A DNA stretch of 64,000 bases from Allodiplogaster sudhausi (GCA_945643635.1 CALZFC010000354.1:3141001-3205000); one strand, 5' to 3'; positions 20,739 to 34,811 are shown, counted from the first letter of the stretch. Notes: generated by a model not told the origin, from the sequence alone. Program-made: numbers and translations.

Positions 20739-21334
20739 GTAATGTTTTATTAAATACATATCTCTTCGATCGGTTTTGAGAATTACAACGGTCCTTAATT
20801 TCAAAGAAAACGATTACTTTAGGAATCTGCTTGATAATGTAAACAACAATGTTAAAAATTTCCTGATTGAAAATAAATAGGGTTTAGATTAAATTCAACC
20901 ACAGATTAAGGTTGATTCGAGAATGAGCGACGGAACGAGTGATACCGAACTGCCTGGAGGTCCGTTCAAGACGATTCTCACCTCTCTCCTCCCCTTCACC
21001 GCGGCCTTCCTCCTTGCGCTCTGCTCGGTTCGGCTTCAATTTCACTCCTCGGCACATGTTCAAGAGAAAACAAGAATTTTGAATGAACAACACAGTGCTT
21101 ACGTGATCTAAGCTGAAAGTGAATTGGCTTCCCGTAAGATGCTGAATGAAATTTGCATTTCTCGCGAGTAAGCAGAACTTTAAGCACTTTAAGGGCAGTG
21201 GTCAGAAGGAAATTCTACGAAATAAAAGAGGAAAGTGCTCATAAAGTAGACAGATGAAAACAAAATGCGGCGTAAAATGATAGTGCACTTTCATTATAGA
21301 GTGGTAACTCTCTATTAATTCCTACTATTTACAG
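20739..21334. other. Region upstream of the repeat-exon gene, first exon not resolved
   Basis: A possible first exon starts at ATG 20923 (MSDGTSDTELPGG) with a GT after GGAG, but its phase (1) does not fit the phase-0 acceptor at 21334. No better start is evident. Confidence 0.3.
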
Positions 21335-22747
21335 AAGAAGAAGCCGGCGAAAGCCACCGCTTCGAAAGCCGCTCCTCCAAAAGTGGCGGGGAAAAAGGAG
21401 GAAAAGGATGAGGACGAGGAGGACAAGGAAGGCGAGCTAGAAGTTTCTGTTCATTCGACATCTTTTCTTTCTTCTGAAATCCGAAAGCTACATATCATAA
21501 ATAGAGTTAAACACTTTGTATTTTTCAGCAGGCGTGGTCAAAACGCCTGCAGACGCAGTGAAGACGCCTGCAGATGGAGCGAAGAAGACGCCTGGTGATG
21601 GAATCAAGCCTCCGGCTGCCGGAGGAATGGCCGGTGGGGTTTTGATTCTACAAAATTCGCCTTACAATTTTAAAATACATACACATAATGTTGTGTCAAC
21701 TAATTCCAAAGCTTTAAAACTACCTCGTTAAATACTAGTTTAACTTTTTTTTTCAGAAACCCACGACCCGAACTACCAAACGCTGGCGGCCGTGCCCAGG
21801 AATGCTGATTTTGGTGCCGACAAGGCTGCCGGAGCAGCAGGGGGAGGCGGCGGATTGCCGAAGGCACCGGCCGCGGGCGGAATGGCTGGTCAACGAAAAT
21901 AGGAATTAATGTTCAGAGATAGAGATATCTGATAGTTGCCTTAGCAGGCTAATCAATAGAATAAAGTGAAGAATGCTTCCCTTTCCAGCTACGCACGACC
22001 CGAAATACCAGACGTTGGCGGCTGTGGGCGGCGACGCGTTTGGCGCCGACAAAAAGGCAGCCGGCGGGGGCGGAGCTGCGGCAGGCGGAGGTGGAGGTCC
22101 CAAGGCACCGGCCGCGGGCGGCATGGCTGGTGCGGCTTTGAGATAGAGATCAGCTTGAATTGTTGTCCAATCCATCACAAACTTCTCTTCTCCAGCCACC
22201 CACGACCCGAATTACCAGACGCTGGCGGCGGTTGGCGGCGACGCATTCGGAGCTGATAAAAAGGCCGCGGGCGGGGGAGGCGGCGGCGGAGGAGGAGCTC
22301 CTGCCCAGCCAGCCGGCGGTGGAATGGCTGGTACGCTTTTTTTGTTCTCTCGATGAGAGAACCGCTCGAGATCATTTCTACGGTTTTGAAAAATAGTTTT
22401 ACCGGTACTTTAAGCGGGTGAAATACAGACAACCATAGTAGTAAATAATTAATATTGTTTCTGATGATATTCAATTAACTTCAGCTACACACGACCCGAA
22501 CTACCAGACACTCGCGGCCGTCGGCAACAAAGACTGCTTCGGGGCGGACAAGAAGGAAGGAGGCGGCGGCGGCGGCGGAAAGCCCCAGGCACCCACCAAC
22601 CAGGGCGACAAGGCTGGTCTGTGGATTCTCACCTCTATTGTTGCTATGTCATGTATTTATTAAGTATTTTCATTATTTACAGCGACGAACGACCCGAACT
22701 ACCAGACGCTCGCTGCCGTCGGCAAGGACGACGTCTTCAAGAAATAG
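21335..22747 (+). CDS. Glycine-rich protein built from duplicated DPNYQTLAAVG exons (sperm-like)
   Basis: Exons 21335-21431, 21529-21633, 21757-21888, 21989-22129, 22196-22330, 22485-22616 and 22683-22747 join in frame. The first is Lys/Glu-rich, the second carries KTPAD repeats. The next four each encode THDPNYQTLAAVG, then FGADKK, a Gly-rich stretch, and APAAGGMA or similar. The last gives NDPNYQTLAAVGKDD and stops. Every intron between repeats is phase 1, so whole exons can be duplicated without shifting the frame. Intron 1 requires a GC donor (GAAG|GCGAGC). The layout and composition resemble glycine-rich nematode sperm families such as SSQ, but I am not certain of the name. The start codon was not resolved. 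Confidence 0.8.
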
Positions 22748-23816
22748 CGAAGGGTCTTCGATGCGCCTCCTATCGTCTCGCCTTTCTTCTCTCTACATTT
22801 CCTCCCCTCCATCTCTCAATCGCTCTCCGATTGCACCCATGCCCACGATAAAGAGGTAGATTGTAATCGCACAAGTCTAGTAGTCAAAGCCAGAAAATGT
22901 TCAATTAAGTACGGAATATGCATACTTCGATAGATACAGAGAATCCGGATATTTCGGATCTGAGTGAAATGGGTCTAATAGTTCGTACAGTACGCCCAAC
23001 AATCTGGGGGTGCAGCTTCAGAATTCCAAAATGTCCGATTAAATTGGGCGTCTCTCGAACAATGCATCGATTAGGCGATCTCCTCTTTCTCAACAAAATT
23101 ATGTCCCTTTGTTCTCTCTCTCTCTCTCTGATTATAGCAAAACTTTATATCGATAAATCAATTACAAGTAAAAGACGCAGACAATATTGTCAGATGTAGA
23201 TGTACAGTTCCATTTTGTAAATATATGGCAAATTGGATGGAAGGGGACAGAGGGCAATGCATACAAAATTCCTAGACTGCACATTAAGACGCTACTATCT
23301 CTGTGCAGACGTATAGTATCTCATTCAGCAGCCTTAAAAGGCTTGTGCCCGGACTATCTTACCGCCGCTGAACACAGTGGATAGAGGAGAGATATAATTT
23401 GGATTACTGAAGGGATAGCGCGTAAAGAAGAAGGTATAAACGGTCCTTTAATTTTTATAAAAAGAAACACCAGGAAATGATTAAGACGGAAGAATGAAAA
23501 GACGCGGAATCGTTGTCGTACTCTCAACAATTTCCCGTCAAAGAAGGAGGAGACAAATGGCGAGAAAAAAACAACAACAAAATTAAATGAAGAAGATGCA
23601 CTTTTCGCAAAAGACTAATGCTGTACTCGTCGGCGGCTTTTATGTAAGCTCAAATAAAAGGGATAAAACGTGACTTTGATATAGGCAATAGTGTATGCTT
23701 TGACTGATAGTGCGCGCGGGCGAGCAAAAGAAACGTTGGCAAATGTTGCCTAGGGTTTGCGTGGTTGCGGAAAGCCGGCGAATATAGGGTGCGGCTTGTT
23801 ATCGATTGATAGACAT
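22748..23816. other. Intergenic, no supported gene
   Basis: The first 150 bases are pyrimidine-rich and look like the 3' UTR of the repeat-exon gene. The rest has no splice-consistent ORF. Confidence 0.45.
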
Positions 23817-24696
23817 CTAATGACAGGCTTGCATGTGAAGTGCTTCCCGGTACGAGACATTGTCTCCGTCCTCTCCAAGCTGTCCGGATGCCTTGGAGAC
23901 GATACCCGAGTCCGATGAGCCATTCGAGCTGAGGCGCGCGCGCAGAAGACTCGCGTACGTCGTGTAGCGTTGGATCTGGAAAGGTGAGACATACAAATAG
24001 TCCTCAACGGAAATTGTCCACTACGGGAATTGTCCATTACAGAAATTGTTCACAACGGTAAGTGTCCCCAACTGAGATTGTTCGCAATGAAATTGCCCCG
24101 TTTTTCCTCATCGGAAACTTTCCAGTAATATCAGCGAAAGTAAGCATAAAAAAAAAACTATAAAAAAACTCTTGCATTTATATAGTACCCACTTACAAAA
24201 ATATGATGTTATTCGATCACAAAGTGTTAAACTTTTTTAAATATGGGAACAAATTAACAAAAATTTAAAAAAAAAAAAATTGAAAAAAAAGAAAAGACAC
24301 GGATGCGCGATTCAGAAATGCTCCTCACCTCATGCATGAGCAGCCTCTCGTCAAAGAAATACTGCTCGACCGCCTTGCCGCGTGCCTTGAGAGGCGGCGC
24401 GGCTGAGCGGAGACGCGTCAGCTCTTCGGAGAGTGCCGCGGCAGACGCGTCGTGTGCTGCGAGCTGCTCCGCGAGGGACGCGCCGGAGGGAGCGCGAGGG
24501 AGAGGAGGCCAGAGGAGGCGGCCGGCCGAGTCAAGACCGGGTGGAAGGGCGCGGGAGGAGAACGACGATGCCACTGTGTTGATCGCGTCCAGCCACGCTG
24601 ACACTTCGGAAGAGCTCCTTTAAAGCAGAAAGGTGTTGGGTAGGGGCGAGCGAGAGTAATGCAGAGTGAGAGCGAGAGCGAGAGTGATCGAGAGTG

Positions 24697-24733
<37 letters not shown>

Positions 24734-27700
24734 GAGTGAGACAGAAATGAAGGGAATGAAAGAAAATGAGAAATCGAGAACGTGGTGAGCCCAAGTCAAA
24801 CTAGGAGTTCTAAGCAAATTAAAAAAAGAGAAAGAATGGGTCTAACGTCGTCTGAAAGAGCATCTCGCCTAGCGCAGCCGTCTGCAGCCGGAAGACATGC
24901 TTCTTCTTCGTGTACTCCACGGCCGGCTCAGCGAGTGCGTGGTGGAGGAGGAGGGCGTTGGCGAGGGTGGCGTAGAGGCACGGCTCCGTCTCATCTCGCG
25001 AGAAGTACAGCGCCAGGCCGCGCACTCGCACGAACACCATCCGCCAGCCGCGTCGGCCGAGCGGCGCTGGTGTGGATAATACTAATACTCTCTTTCATTA
25101 TACGAATAGTTTCTTTCAAAGAAACATATTCAAAATTTATCAAGAAAAAAAATCAATTTTCTTTAAAAAATTTACAAAGTGAATCATGAAGAGTCTAGCT
25201 ATCAATCAATATGGATCATTTATTTACTAATATTACTTTAAAAAAACTATAATCACGAGCAAAACCTCATTTAAAATATATAGCGATTTTAAAGCTGACT
25301 CGGAGTTCCATCGCTGTCGTAGACAACCTTGCGTAAGAGGAAGCCTCGCTTGTACTCCACTTGACTCTGTGGATCGAGCTGAGAGCAAGGAAATCAGTTT
25401 ACGAAATTGTAATAGAGTTTTTTTTTGTTATAATTTTGAGCAGTTCAATCAATGAATTAACCAGGACGATGTCGTTAGGCTCCGAAATTGTTTCTGTGCA
25501 ATTAAATGCTCTTCAAAAAACAGAAAGGAACTAGGAGAGAAAACCGAACCTCCAATACTGATCTCTGCTCCTTCGCAAGTCGCGCTCTTCTCTTTTGCTT
25601 CTTGTCCTCTGTGCTTTTCCCGTCGAAGCTCAGGGGGGAATGCCTGAAAGGAAAAAAATCATGAATAATAAAGAAGACAAAATTAATATTTTTAAACGAT
25701 TTTCTTAACGATATTCGAATGAAAATAAATAAAAATACATAGGCATACATCAACGAAGATGGAAACTAATAATTCGCACAATTTTGGCCAGATCGGTATC
25801 GCATGTATTTTGAAGCGAAGTTTAGAATACGCCGATATCACAAAATTTATAATGACACAAAAACAGTTGGCAAGCCAGTATTTGGCCTTTTTTTAAACAA
25901 AATTTTTACGTGGCAAATGCCTGCGATACTATAAAGTCTCGCGAACTTGCAGTGCATATATTAGGAGAAAAAAAAACGATAAACATAAAAAAAAATGCCG
26001 TACTTGATGCTCTCATATAGCGTCTTGAGCAGGGTTCTCTGGTAGTCGTGCCCGGAGTGAGCCATGTTGACGATGAACTCGCGGCAGCTCATCTTCTTCC
26101 GCGTCTCTCCGTGCAGGTCAGCGTTCAGCAGCAGAAGACCGCACGCCAACGCATGCACGGCATCTGCGCCTTTCAGGTATGTCAGAGTAGCAGGAGACGT
26201 ACAAGGGGCAGGGGAAAAAGGTACTGTCATTTTGACAGCCCCACCCTGATTTAGGGCCTCTCCAAAGCCCTAACCCACCTTGTTTTTGAGTGGCATTTAG
26301 GAAGAAACAGCGAACCCACCCTGGTTTTTGGGCCCAATACCATCTTCCTCACCCTAATCTTCTGGGCCCTCGACAGCGACTTTTATTCCCTGACAAGGGG
26401 GGGGGGGGACATAGGAGGACCAACCCAGACAGGTGGTCCTCCTAAATGGGGGGTCTAAGAGTCAAGTACACTCCTCAAGATTAGTCCTCCACATTTAGAC
26501 CTCCAGGACTAGTCTATCACAACGGCGAAGAAAAACCTTTTAGCTCCAATCTATGTATGTCCATCAGTCATTTATCATATAAAGGAATGGGATCAAGGCC
26601 GGGTAAATTGGTTTCAAAGGCCCAGAAGCAAAGGGGATCTGTTTTACAAATTTTGAATTGAAACGAAAAAATTCAAACCAAAAAAAAACAAGCTAAAAAT
26701 ACCGAGATTAGGAAAGAGCGTCGGATTCGCGTTGTGATATCGTCGTGAGAAATGACAAATCACCTTCTCTCTTTGACTCGTCTCTCCTCGGAGCTCGACC
26801 TGGAAAAATTAAATTGTTAATACAGAATTAGAAGAATACAACAGATATTAATTCAAATCTTTACAATGAGAGCGAGAAATATAATTTGAGATTTTTAATT
26901 CAAGACTAATTTTCTTTGACATTCCAAAAAAACATATATTGATTGCTTGCCCTGATAGACTCACAAATAATTCCAAAAGTATTGTAATCACTATAATTCC
27001 GCATAATGACTTGCCTGTGAGAGCAATTCCCGTAGGGCAGCGTCAATTCGTGTGCCGGCCCAGGATGAGAGGACAATGTAGCTGGGAGAGGCCATAGACG
27101 TCGTCTCCGTGCTGAAATGAAAGAAGGCAGTGAACGGGAGGAAGAAAGAAATATAAACGGATGAGTGTGTGTGTGTGAGAGAGAGAGAGAGAGCAAGAGA
27201 GAGCAAGAGAGAGAACGAAAGAAAGAGAAACTCACGTGGATAGTGCCCTCTGAATAGCCACGGACGGCGTGGAGGGAGAGGGCGAGTGGGGGAAGTGGGG
27301 TGGCAGTCCCTTTGGCCACTCTTCTCTTCTTCCCCCAGGCAGGGAAGTGGGTGGACTGGTCGGCCTTCTCTCCTTTTCCTTGCTGCCTGGCGTCCTTCCT
27401 CTCTCCCCACTCATTCCGTTGTTGATCGTCACTGACGACATCTTTGATGGCGTTTCGACGGACTGAAAGATAAATTCCATCTTTAATTCGGGGAATAAAA
27501 GTTACGTTCGAAGACAGAGCAAATCGAGGCGGGGAAGGAGGGAGGAATTGAGCCATGAAACCGGGGGGAATAGGCTGAAAACGGAGTTTCTGTCAAAATG
27601 TTCCTCAAATATGGCGGGGCAGAGGTCGTTTGCTGGCCCAAAAACATTCCCATTCGCATCAAAATCTCTGCGAACGACTGGCTCGTAAAACCAAATCCTT

Positions 27701-28444
27701 TCATCTGCGATGCCATGTCAAACTAAAAATCGCAGCAGCGTCAGAGAATTCGCTATGAATGGACAATTTCTGAGGCGTGCATTTTTTTTTCGTTTTAATC
27801 AAAATCAATATTTAAAATGCTCAAAACGTATGTTCACCTCGTTCTACCAATGCTCAAATTCTTTTAAACCCTGTTATCACTATTTGGGACACCAAAACAT
27901 GCCTTCTATCAATGTTTGGGATACAAAATGGTATAATAAAGTATAGAAAGAGGAAAATCATTCGATAATCTAACCACTGTAAACGTTTCGGTCGACGCGC
28001 TCCTCTCATTAATGTGAGGGTTGGAGAAGGCGTTGGAGTGGATGGAGGAGATCATGGACGGTTGCTGATGGTGGGGTCCACTTGGGACCATTGAGGGATG
28101 CCGAGGGGGTTGAGGAGGGCTATCGCTGCTACTCTCCGTAGTAGATCGCATGCTGGTCGCAGGCTCTGCTTCTGCCTCCTCTCTCTCCCTCTTCTCTGCT
28201 TCTCTGACGTCTCTCTCCTTCTCTGCTTCTCTGACCACTCCGTTCTCTTCGGCCACTCTCGTCAGGTTCTCCTCTTCCTTCTCTGCCGTTGCTTCTACCG
28301 TCAGGTTAACCGGTCGCTCCCGCTATAAGCACAATAAAATCGTAGCACGCAAGAGTCGAGTGAAGAAAGAAAGGTAGATGGGGAGAGAGATAGGAAGCGA
28401 GCGAGGGAGGTTTGAAGAAAGAGAGAGAGAGAGAGAAAGGTATG

Positions 28445-28496
<52 letters not shown>

Positions 28497-28918
28497 GAAA
28501 CAAAGTGGGGGGAACGAGACTGTGACAATATGAAGAAAACATAAATGTAACAACAAGACGGTGAGAGAACTAGAAAGAAAAATAATACATTTAACAATAG
28601 AGCGAGAGAGAAATATCGAGCGAAAGAGAACAGAGAGAGAGAGACAGCGAGAGGGAAGGAGAGAGAGAGAGAGAGAGAGCCGAGAAAGAGAGAAGAAATT
28701 ACGCATGAATAGAACTCATTCTTTCAATGCCCTCAACTAGCGGCCTCACTCTCCACTTCACGCGGCCAGTTTCCGTCTTCTTACTCATGAGTGGTCATTC
28801 AATCACTTATTGCATTCTTCGAATCACTGCCGGTGGCGTGCCTACCTTCGACATAGGCGGGGAAACATTTCCGCATTTGTCACTATTGCGAGTAATCGGG
28901 ATTTGATGAGAGGAAGGG

Positions 28919-28957
<39 letters not shown>

Positions 28958-29017
28958 CAGAGAGACAGAGAGAGAGAGCGCGACAGAGAGGGAGAGAGAG
29001 AGGAAGAGAGGAAGAGA

Positions 29018-29054
<37 letters not shown>

Positions 29055-30677
29055 AAACATATAGAGGAAAAGTAGGGAAGAGAGAGAAAGGAGAGAAAAA
29101 GAGATGATAAATGCAATCATGCTAACAATAACTCGCTCACGCTGTGCCTCACCAACAAAACAGTGACATAAATCACCATTTCCGGCATGTTCAATGCAGC
29201 AAATGGCATTTAACAAAAATTCATGGCAGGACTGTGGAAAACAATCGATCTTCTGATGATACAGTGAAGGGTGTTAGGATTTTTTCATTTATTATTATCA
29301 TTACAGAAAAAAATAATAAAATAAATGAAACCTTAGCAATGGTGACTCCCTCCGGCTGCGACTGGGAGGTCAGGAGACGGCCTCGTCTTGAGGACGGAAA
29401 GTGAAGCTGCGAGAAGTGCGAGCGGGGCGTGTGCTCGATCTTCGTCTTTGGCGGCAATTGCTCGCGGGCAACCTTAATCAATCAGTCAGCCAATCAATAA
29501 ACAAGATCAATCAATGATCTGATAAAGGAGTCTCACCTATGGAATCAATATTCAAACACCGCCTAAATAAAGATTCTTGACAGTAAAATGAAACACGGCG
29601 TATGTGGATATGGCAAAGTTTGAACAGCGCGATCATCCGTAACCACAAGACCCTTCTACTGCTAGCACTATTATTTTCTCTGTTTCTTTCTCCTCTCTCA
29701 TTCTCTGCATCTTTATCCTAACCCTCTCCATCTCTTTCACTCTTCATTCCATTATTCTTCCCTCTGGACTGCTGACAGCCCCTTCTGGAAAGAGTACCTC
29801 GTTTGTTTATGTCCTGTCCCTTTCACAAATACTTTGGCCCCTGGCAAGAACGGAAAGCGATAGCCTGGAGGGGAGAAGAGGGAAACTCAACAACAGCAAA
29901 TATCATCAATCAGTCTTGTGCTATTACAGACAAGTGAGACATCGCAAAATGGATGTCGAGTTAGGGGGAAAAGTAAATAATTGGTATGGGAAGAGAAACG
30001 GAGATAGGGGAGAGAGTGACAGAGCACGAGAGAGTGCGAGAGAGAGAGAGAAAGATAGAAAACGAAACTGAGACGAAATAAAGGAAAGAAGAGAAAAACG
30101 CAGCTGACGTGTAAATGGAAACAGGTGGCACTCATCGTTGACGAAGAAAATGTGTATTAATTAAATACAAACATCGTGTTTTAGAAAATGACTATTTAAC
30201 AGTCTGGTCCTGGAAAATATTTGTCGAAAGTACCTTTACAATGATGACAACTGTAGCGAAGAAAATTTGTGACAAGCAAAAATAATGCAGAATTTAGAGA
30301 GAGAAAATTTTGGTGATGGGCTACGAAAGACTGCTAACATGTGAGAAGAGCTGGCGGGCCACGCAACCAATGCGGGAATTCAGTAAGGACCACGGAGAAT
30401 TCTCATTCTCCCTCTCTCTCTCTGAAACTTTAACTTTTACGCTCTCGACCCTATCACGGTATAACTTTCTCTCCGCTACCCTCCTCTCTCTCCCTCTCTC
30501 TCCATCCTTCTCTCTCTGTCTCTCTCTCTCTCCCTCTCTCTCTCTCCTTTCTCTCGCCCACTCTCGAGCTCCTCGTATTTGGCTGCTTGTGCATGCTGAG
30601 GAGACATTCACTCCCCTTCCACTCAGGCTCAAACAGTCAGGAAGAAGGAAATAGCTGGGAGGAAGAAGAGAAATAGA

Positions 30678-30762
<85 letters not shown>

Positions 30763-32288
30763 CTGAGAGTAGCTAAAGGCAAAGAGAACAGGAGAGGGCA
30801 ATGGGATTGGCTGTATTATTTCCAGCAGTGAGACCAGATAGAAAAGGGAAAAATCTCACTGAATGTGAGCCACGGACAGAAAGATTAATCGGCACTCGAG
30901 ATAGAATTGGAGAATCTTATCTAACAATAAGATAAGCAATCAGCGGTTAAACAAAGAAAATAAACAAGTCGAAGATTTTTAAAATAAAATAATATATAAC
31001 ATTCTTCTTCATTATCTTCAATCAATTTTAATTGTTGGCATTCCACAATCCAATTTAAATGAGGGGGTGGGGAGAAGATATAATGTGGCAAGATGAATAT
31101 TCGGATTAACTTTAAAAAAAGATAAATACGAACATACGAAAATAAAATATACTTATACAATTTATTCAGTTTTATATGAACATTCTTCCAAATGGGTTTT
31201 GTTAGAAAGTGTATTTAAATTGAAAAAAAGATATTATTTTTACTTCAATGGTAAAAACTAATTTCTATCCGTTGCCTTTTTGATCATAAGGACTTGTTTA
31301 TATGAGGATGTGACCGAGTTGTATGAGAAATCGCTGTTAACAAGATACGAGCTAGATATATTGAAGTAACGCATATGGAAAGCACCGGGTATTAGCAGAC
31401 TCGAAAGCAGCGTAGAAATATGAGGACTTCAAATTAGTTGCTTCATATACAAGTTTTGAATTGATTTTCGCTTCCAAAAAATGATCAGTACAGTTTGCAT
31501 GACCGCCAAATATAAGTACGATTATTGTCACTTCCACCGAATTTGTCAGGTCGAGAATTTTCTCGTGAAGAAAGAACTAACATAATTGTTACAATTATTA
31601 CAAAAATAGGGAATTAAGGATAATTATAAATAATGAATAAATGATAACTATGCAAATAGCGAATTAGTAATAATTATCAGGAAGGAATAAATGAAAAGGA
31701 TAAGCATAAATGAGGAATTGAGAAGAAGGGCCAAAAAGGAAGATCAATTCACCCACCTTTGCATACGAACTCGAAATGTTCGGGTTTAAGTTGAGCATCT
31801 TGTCGCCAGTCATTACGAAGGCTTCGCAGCGGCGCGTCCTAAATCAATCCAATCATTACAAGATTTATTAATTCATTAATTCAATTTTAAATAAACAATT
31901 TCTTTTTAAAGTTAAATGAACTAAATGGAGCGTGTTGCAATTTTAACCAATTGTACCGCAATACACTTTGTCTTACAAATACTTTTCTAAAAGTGCAACA
32001 ACAACTAAAAAATTTTCTTATGATTAATACAAACAAGAAGCAGATTTCAAATCGTCTCATTCGTAAATGGTTATAATCTTGGCAAGAAAGGCACTCTCAA
32101 AATTCGTGATTTCACCTTTTTCTCCTCTTTCCCACGACTGACAGATAGACTGGAAAGTGCACAATGCGAACTGGTCTTAAGCAGAGAGAGAGAGAGGAAA
32201 TATGATTAAATGTATACTTGGAGAGATCGCCAATTTGATGGATTTAGAGACGAGACGGAGAGAGAGAGAGAGAGAGAAAGAAAGAGAG

Positions 32289-32339
<51 letters not shown>

Positions 32340-32830
32340 GAGGAAGAGATACAAGGAGAGATTGAATCAACAAGAAACAGTGAGAAAGAGATAGAGATAA
32401 AAGAGCAACCATAGAGCCTACGGGAAAGGAAGAAAGGTAAATGTTTCAGGTTAAACAAGCACAATGGAAGATAATGCTGGGGAGGGAATAGCATTTCACT
32501 TCAATCTTTCTCATTCTCTCTCTCCCTCTCTCTCTCTCCGACTCCCTCTCTTTTCTCTCTCTCTCTCTCTCTCCGACTCCCTCTCTTCTCTCTCTCATTC
32601 TCCCTCTCTCTCTTCTCTCTCTATCTCTCTACGTCTGCCTCCTTTCTCTCTCTTTCTCCCTCTCTCTCTCTCCCAACCTAGGAGAGCTGGCGGACTTCTT
32701 GACCGGCTGCGCCCTCTGCATTTCTTCCTCGTCGTCCTCGTCCACCCTTGGCGCGAGGCTCTCTCCAGGCCCTCCGGCAGGCCGCGAGCCGCCCGTCAGG
32801 ACGGCCGCTGCCATCTCTCCCGGCGGCTTC
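23817..32830 (-). CDS. efa-6: EFA6-type ARF6 guanine-nucleotide exchange factor (Sec7 + PH)
   Basis: Fourteen minus-strand exons give about 779 residues from ATG 32814: 32830-32678, 31838-31757, 29472-29332, 28322-27978, 27722-27516, 27462-27236, 27111-27015, 26799-26703, 26169-26004, 25643-25550, 25378-25300, 25066-24847, 24617-24329, 23975-23817. The Sec7 domain shows RGETSQREKVICHFSRRYH, with the catalytic Glu of GET, and DAVHALACGLLLLNADLHG. The PH domain shows RGFLLRKV, GRRGWRMVFVRVRGLALYF and WLDAINTVASSF. A C-terminal helix follows, as in PSD/EFA6 proteins. The N-terminus is disordered and contains FVMTGDKMLNLNPN, perhaps the microtubule-regulating motif known in nematode EFA-6. It activates ARF6 at the plasma membrane. 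Exons 5-6 are the least certain. The intron after 27015 starts CAG|GCAAGT. Confidence 0.85.
26260..26560. other. EFA6 intron segment with G-run and small hairpin
   Basis: A run of 11 G near 26398 is followed by TAGGAGGACCA...TGGTCCTCCTA, a short inverted repeat at about 26414-26446. No coding sequence is seen here. Confidence 0.5.
27171..30770. repeat. GA microsatellites inside EFA6 introns
   Basis: Long purine tracts occur on the plus strand at about 27177-27225, 28413-28499, 28620-28690, 28921-29052, 30020-30060 and 30662-30760, and a pyrimidine tract at 30410-30550. They fall between EFA6 exons. The long Ser/Leu-rich minus-strand ORFs across them are translations of the repeat. Confidence 0.9.
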
Positions 32831-33824
32831 CTTTAAAGCAAGGCAAAGTAAAATTGTGTTTTTTTTAAATTAGCATTGATAAAAAAATTAGGTCAATAAA
32901 AAACGCGACATGCTAGCTATAAATTCAAAGGTGAAAAAAGACGATATTGATAATTTCGATAAATATAAAGAATAATAAACAAGTAATTGTGCTATACCAA
33001 AGAAACACATTTTTGATAACAACAGCACATTCAAATTTCTACTTCTTTTCCTAACCACTGCACCCTTGCAAGAGGAGAGAGCTTTGTGGCGTCCCCAGGA
33101 GACATTCAACTTTTCACTTTGCTTGCAAAGCAAGATCGATTCGAGAATGATAAAAAGGCATAAAAAAGTCATTCCTATGGCCACTTCATCATTCTCGTTC
33201 ACTTTCCACTTTCACCACCACAATGTTCCGCAACATGGGAGAGAGGGGAAATGGATCACCTAACGAAAGCCAAGAGATTATGAGAAGGACAATAGAGAGA
33301 AGAGACCGGGGTAGAGAGAAAAATGCACATGATAGGGAGAAAGAGAAAGCTAGAGAGAGCGAGAGTGGTGGAGAGGGGAAAGAGGGGGAGAGAGCGAGAG
33401 GCAGAGAAAGAGAGAAAGCGAGAGAGAGAGAGAGAAAAAAAAAGTGAATGACAAGAACATCATTGATGACAGATGGATGCATGTTGGCAGAGGCAAAGTG
33501 GGAGAAGGGGTGGATGTCTCCGTGAGGATGCGGAAGGGGTGGCAAGTGTGGACGACGAGAGAGAGAGAGAGAGAGAGAGTGAGAGAGAGGAGAGCGAGAG
33601 AACAACCGAAGCAGAGAAGTAGTGCAGATGAGAGTCCACGCCACGGCGAGAGACGGACAAGAAGAAGACAAAGAGAGAGGAGTGCAGCGCAAATTCTCTT
33701 CTCATGGACGGGCAGGGGCGAAAGCATGCAGATGGCGTGGCGGAGATATGAGAAGGACAACTGCCCGATATTCATGTGGCCGGAGGAGAGGGAGAGGGAC
33801 TTTATGGAAGGTGGATAGTGAGGT

Positions 33825-33863
<39 letters not shown>

Positions 33864-34050
33864 AGAGTGAGAGATGGGTAAGAACGTGTAAGAGATGTAG
33901 CTAGGCTTGGTGCTAGGTAGGAATAGGAGGAGGGGTGAAGCGACTTTGTGACGAACTCAAGTGGGAAAATGAGAGTCGGTGAAGGGTGAGAAGATGGAGG
34001 GCGGTGAAAAAGGGAGAGTGAGAAAGAGAGTGAGAAAGAGAGAGTGAGAA

Positions 34051-34084
<34 letters not shown>

Positions 34085-34770
34085 GAGGGAGATGATGCCT
34101 GGCAGAGAGCGAGAAAGAGAGAGGAGGGAGATGATGCCTGGCTCGGCTTCAGAAAGAAGCATCAAATCGAACGAATGCCGGAAGATGGCCCTCGGGTGCG
34201 AGCCCGTGTGTAGTAAGCAGAAGGTCGATCGGACTGATGACAACATGGGAGGAAGAAGAGAGCGCAGGAAGAAAGAGAGAGAGAGTGAAAGAGAGAGAGA
34301 GAGAGAGCGCAGGGAGAGAGAGAGTGAAAGAGAGAGAGAGAGCGCGCAGAGAGAAAGAGTAAAACAGAATTAGTAACAGCTTATATAAAGGAAGAGTGAC
34401 ACAGCAGTGGCAGAGAGATGGGAAGAGCAGCTAGGATGCGAGAGAGGCTAGGGAGTGAATAACAAGGATGTAAAAGGACTGCTGCTGAAAGGCAAGGAAA
34501 GCAGTCCTTGTGTCTCGTCTGCTTCTCTCTCATTCTCTCTCTCTCTCTTTCTAATTCTCTCTCTCCCCTTCTCTATCTCTCTCGCTCTCTCTCTCTTTAA
34601 ATGCAGTCTGTCGTTGTACGCTGAATGAATAAGCACATTCGCGCAGGCTAATCAATGTGAAGACAATCGCTAGCCGTTCATCTTGCAGTTCTGAAAGGGC
34701 GGAAAGAAAGGCGAGAACGGAAGCGGGCGAGGGGGAGAGGGGTGTGGAGAGGGAGGAAAGGGATGAAAGT

Positions 34771-34811
<41 letters not shown>

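Noticed and set aside
25463..25494. 32-base mini-exon in EFA6 (ETISEPNDIVL)
   Set aside because: Including it breaks the phase between the neighbouring exons, which join directly in phase 0.
26906..27556. 216-codon minus-strand ORF over two EFA6 exons
   Set aside because: Its frame conflicts with the phases of the flanking EFA6 exons and runs through introns and GA repeats, although parts of it read like protein; the alternative frames fit the splice phases better.
28700..28810. Minus-strand exon reading MSKKTETGRVKWRVRPLVEG
   Set aside because: It looks coding but its donor phase does not fit the next EFA6 exon and no acceptor links it upstream.
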